This document shows, one piece after another, positions 61,964 through 64,000 of a stretch of DNA of 64,000 nt (its first letter is position 1; every line of letters begins with the position of its first letter). The notes under the pieces were generated by a model. That model worked only from the letters and a program-made list of their open reading frames with translations. It did not search any database and had not been told where the DNA came from. The position numbers and the translations under genes were made by a program. Location of the stretch: assembly GCA_964525595.1 (NCBI GenBank), contig CAZGHF010000001.1:62001-126000 (forward strand). The letters run 5' to 3'. This DNA comes from CAZGHF01 sp964525595. GTDB taxonomy: Bacteria; Patescibacteriota; Minisyncoccia; UBA6257; GWB1-50-10.

Positions 61964-63065
61964 CACCGTTATATTAGAAATAGTGATTAGCTTGTCGGCT
62001 ATTCTTAACCCCAGTAGATTTAAGCCAAAGATAACTGGCTGGATAACAGAGGAAAAAGATTTTGGGGATTTTAAGAATAACCCGACAAAAGAGGATAAGA
62101 AGATTTGGGGTTATCTGCCGAGATTAACAATTTTCCGAAGGGGCGGAGTGCTTGTTTTGAAGTTAGAGTTTTCAGTATTTAAGTTGCTTACTGGAGGAGA
62201 GAATATAAACGAACCCGAAGGGGAATTTGCCAATAAAACTGTTACCTTGTTGCGAGAGGCCGTAGAGCGAATGGGAGTATTTTTGAGCGAGGAACAGGTA
62301 AGAAAGGCGCGGGTTATGACTTTTCACCCTTCTAAAAACATTATTTTGAGCGGAGGGTATAGCACTCTTTTTGCTCTAAGCGAGTTTAGCAAAGTAGATA
62401 TAAGCAAGAAGTTTGATATTGATACTAAGGAGCATAGGAACGGCGGGGAGGTTTTGCAATTTTATTCAAACTTGCACGCTTTTTGCCTTTACGACCCTAA
62501 AAGAGATTCAAGGAAACCGCCGAAGAGAGCTTTTGATAAAGACCAAAGCGACCTGCAAAAATCTTTATTCGGGAGCTTATCAAACGAGGTAGAAATTTTG
62601 CGAATGGAAGCAAGGCCTAAAAAGCCTAAATTCAAGGACATTTTTGAAAAGATTGGTTATGACAACTACGAACCCACCTTTGAGGATATTTTGAACAGGG
62701 ATTTGTGCCAGAAGATATTGAAATACTACTGGGATTATTTTTTCGGCGACAATATGTTTTTATTTGATACAAGGAATAATCCGCAAAGAGTATTAAACAC
62801 TATTTTGGACAGATACAAGGGCAAGAAGTTGAATGTGAATAAAGCATTTTCGCTCGCTGGCTTTGTCCTTTGCGCTAAAGACAAGGAAGGGATGAGGGGG
62901 GTTAGAAACGTTATTGAGTTTCACAAGCCGAAGAATAACTGGAGCAAGACGAGAAAATGGCTTGATGATTTTCGCGGGGACTTGGATAAATCCTACCTGC
63001 ATGGGTTTATTGAAGATATTGAGCGGCAGTTAGACGAGTTTAAACCGTTAAAGTTGCCCACTTGA
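61956..63065 (+). CDS. Phage/plasmid replication initiator, gene II/X family
   Basis: 369 residues. The start MIDTVILEI, then LPRLTIFRRGGVLVLKLEFSV, LLTGGENINEP, MGVFLSEEQVRKARV, FHPSKNIIL and a FYSNLHAFCLYD segment match the filamentous-phage gene II/X (Phage_CRI/Phage_X) type replication protein known from inoviruses and small plasmids; members also occur in CPR genomes. It nicks double-stranded DNA at an origin to start rolling-circle replication. A nicking tyrosine cannot be singled out safely by eye. Supports an integrated inovirus-like or plasmid origin for this contig. Confidence 0.75.
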   Translation: MIDTVILEIVISLSAILNPSRFKPKITGWITEEKDFGDFKNNPTKEDKKIWGYLPRLTIFRRGGVLVLKLEFSVFKLLTGGENINEPEGEFANKTVTLLREAVERMGVFLSEEQVRKARVMTFHPSKNIILSGGYSTLFALSEFSKVDISKKFDIDTKEHRNGGEVLQFYSNLHAFCLYDPKRDSRKPPKRAFDKDQSDLQKSLFGSLSNEVEILRMEARPKKPKFKDIFEKIGYDNYEPTFEDILNRDLCQKILKYYWDYFFGDNMFLFDTRNNPQRVLNTILDRYKGKKLNVNKAFSLAGFVLCAKDKEGMRGVRNVIEFHKPKNNWSKTRKWLDDFRGDLDKSYLHGFIEDIERQLDEFKPLKLPT

Positions 63066-63085
63066 TGTGTAAAGTATTGTAAAGT

Positions 63086-63292
63086 ATGATTATTGGTATG
63101 AAGCAGAAAGTAAAGTCGGTATTAAACTTTGTTTTGAATAATTGGTTTAAGTTAATCCTATTGGTCTTGGTATTTTGGTTTTTAACCATATTACAAGATG
63201 AGGTTGTAATACGGCACAAGGGTTATATTGATTTAGACCACGATGGGTATATTGACTTAGACCACGAGGGTTATATTGATGTCGGGCGATAG
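63086..63292 (+). CDS. Small membrane protein with tandem GYIDLDH repeats
   Basis: 68 residues (ATG 63086; Met5 is an alternative). One membrane span (about 22-42) and an outside tail made of three copies of GYIDxxx (GYIDLDHDGYIDLDHEGYID), encoded by a 24-nt tandem repeat at about 63220-63287. Asp-rich repeats could bind calcium, but this is speculation. Follows the initiator by 20 bp, a position where inovirus genomes carry small membrane proteins. Confidence 0.55.
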   Translation: MIIGMKQKVKSVLNFVLNNWFKLILLVLVFWFLTILQDEVVIRHKGYIDLDHDGYIDLDHEGYIDVGR

Positions 63293-63299
63293 AAAAGCT

Positions 63300-63476
63300 A
63301 TGAGGGAAAAGGAATTTTACACAGCACGGGAATTAGCCGACAAGTTGCGAGTCAATATAATGACGATTTACCGATACATTAAGGCGAAGAAATTAAAGGC
63401 GTATAAAATCGGAAAAGAGTTTCGTATCGAACGAGCCGAGTTCGAGAGGTTTATGAAAAAAGCAAGAATAAAATAA
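63300..63476 (+). CDS. Excisionase-family HTH DNA-binding protein
   Basis: 58 residues from ATG 63300 (upstream in-frame ATG 63279 possible). A single MerR/excisionase-like winged helix: FYTARELADKLRVNIMTIYRYIKAKKLKAYKIGKEFRIERAEFERFM. Such proteins direct excision of elements or control phage genes. Its place behind the replication genes fits a mobile element. No recombinase partner is visible up to the window end. Confidence 0.85.
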   Translation: MREKEFYTARELADKLRVNIMTIYRYIKAKKLKAYKIGKEFRIERAEFERFMKKARIK

Positions 63477-63500
63477 AATAATGAACCTTTTAAATTAAAT

Positions 63501-63902
63501 ATGGACAATTTTATAGACAAAATTAACAAGTTATCACTACCCACGACAATTTTAATAGCGAGCATTATTTTGGGCGGATTTTATTATGCGAGCCAAGTAA
63601 ATAAACAGCGTTCTATTGAAGAGCAACAGCAGATTAAAATAGAGCAAGACAACAAAGAATATGTCGCTAAAAGAAGAAAAGACTGCTATGACTACGAAGC
63701 TTCGGAGAGAAAAAAGTTTAATAATATAGGCGGTAGTTTTTATGATGAGGAAAATGATGTTTGTAGGGTTGAATATAGAAATTCTAAATATGACGAGTTT
63801 ACTTGCAATATTTATGAGCGACTTGAAGAAGAAAACACCACAGGTTTAGATTTAAGCGCTTTGATAACGGAGTGTAATAAATTTTTTACAAAAGAATATT
63901 GA
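63501..63902 (+). CDS. Single-span membrane protein, unknown
   Basis: 133 residues: an N-terminal segment, one span (about 13-30, LPTTILIASIILGGFYYA), a Gln/Glu/Lys-rich coiled coil, and a Cys-containing extracytoplasmic domain with four cysteines (CYDYE, VCRVEY, TCNIYE, ECNKF). Could be a small structural or surface-exposed element protein. No family recognised. Confidence 0.5.
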   Translation: MDNFIDKINKLSLPTTILIASIILGGFYYASQVNKQRSIEEQQQIKIEQDNKEYVAKRRKDCYDYEASERKKFNNIGGSFYDEENDVCRVEYRNSKYDEFTCNIYERLEEENTTGLDLSALITECNKFFTKEY

Positions 63903-64000
63903 ACATTTTTTTAAAAAGACAAAGATAAACGCTTTAAGAGATGTTCACAATAAATTCATAGGAAAAAAGTTTAAAAGAACGAAAGTCAAAACAGAATAAA

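Overview
The window reads as a Patescibacteria (Candidate Phyla Radiation) chromosome, most like the Parcubacteria. Signs of this are compact genes, many tRNAs scattered singly, a short IF2, a complete type IV pilus locus, secreted lamin-tail and YAWSD-repeat proteins, a DUF5667-like surface protein, a CofE-like protein without visible F420 genes and a B12-dependent ribonucleotide reductase. No rRNA or CRISPR array was seen. The assignment is inferred from gene content, not from a phylogeny.

Region 1 (1-16.8 kb) holds the 3' part of leuS, a lamin-tail-like secreted protein, an HtrA-like protease, a membrane glycosyltransferase, uppS, several small membrane proteins, rbfA-infB, tyrS, clpP and a decayed comF, with twelve tRNAs between them. 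Region 2 (16.8-27.1 kb) is one co-directional type IV pilus locus: pilM, pilN, pilO, a PilP-position protein, pilB, pilT, pilC, a major-type pilin, prepilin peptidase and four minor pilin-like genes. Region 3 (27.1-53.4 kb) is housekeeping: ligA, gatC-gatA, a nucleotidyltransferase, a single-chain mitochondrial-type PheRS, recG, cca, dut, corA, a tRNA-binding protein, truB, acyP, speD-speE, a Kef-type transporter, rplU, recR, dnaB, cysS, two secreted proteins and nrdJ.

Region 4 (53.4-60.46 kb) is accessory and more AT-rich. Single genes (DUF5667-PDZ protein, DUF4013-like protein, TraB-like protein with an internal twin-arginine motif, methyltransferase with a coupled micropeptide, a small basic protein, an ADP-ribosyltransferase-like protein, truncated MscS) are mostly separated by recurring hairpin repeats and by recurring coding tails with a shared FRTVDW motif. 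A 10-N scaffold gap lies at 60,460-60,469.

Region 5 (60.47-64 kb), right of the gap, looks like a mobile replicon or integrated phage/plasmid. It has a HicB/HicA-like pair, a candidate structured RNA ending in a terminator, a 23-bp inverted repeat, a filamentous-phage gene II/X-type replication initiator with a coupled small ORF upstream, small membrane proteins and an excisionase-like HTH protein.

The least explained signals are two families of imperfect hairpin repeats (one close to tRNA genes and a tRNA fragment, with compensatory stem changes between copies), the repeat-punctuated accessory array, and the structured intergenic region ahead of the replication initiator.
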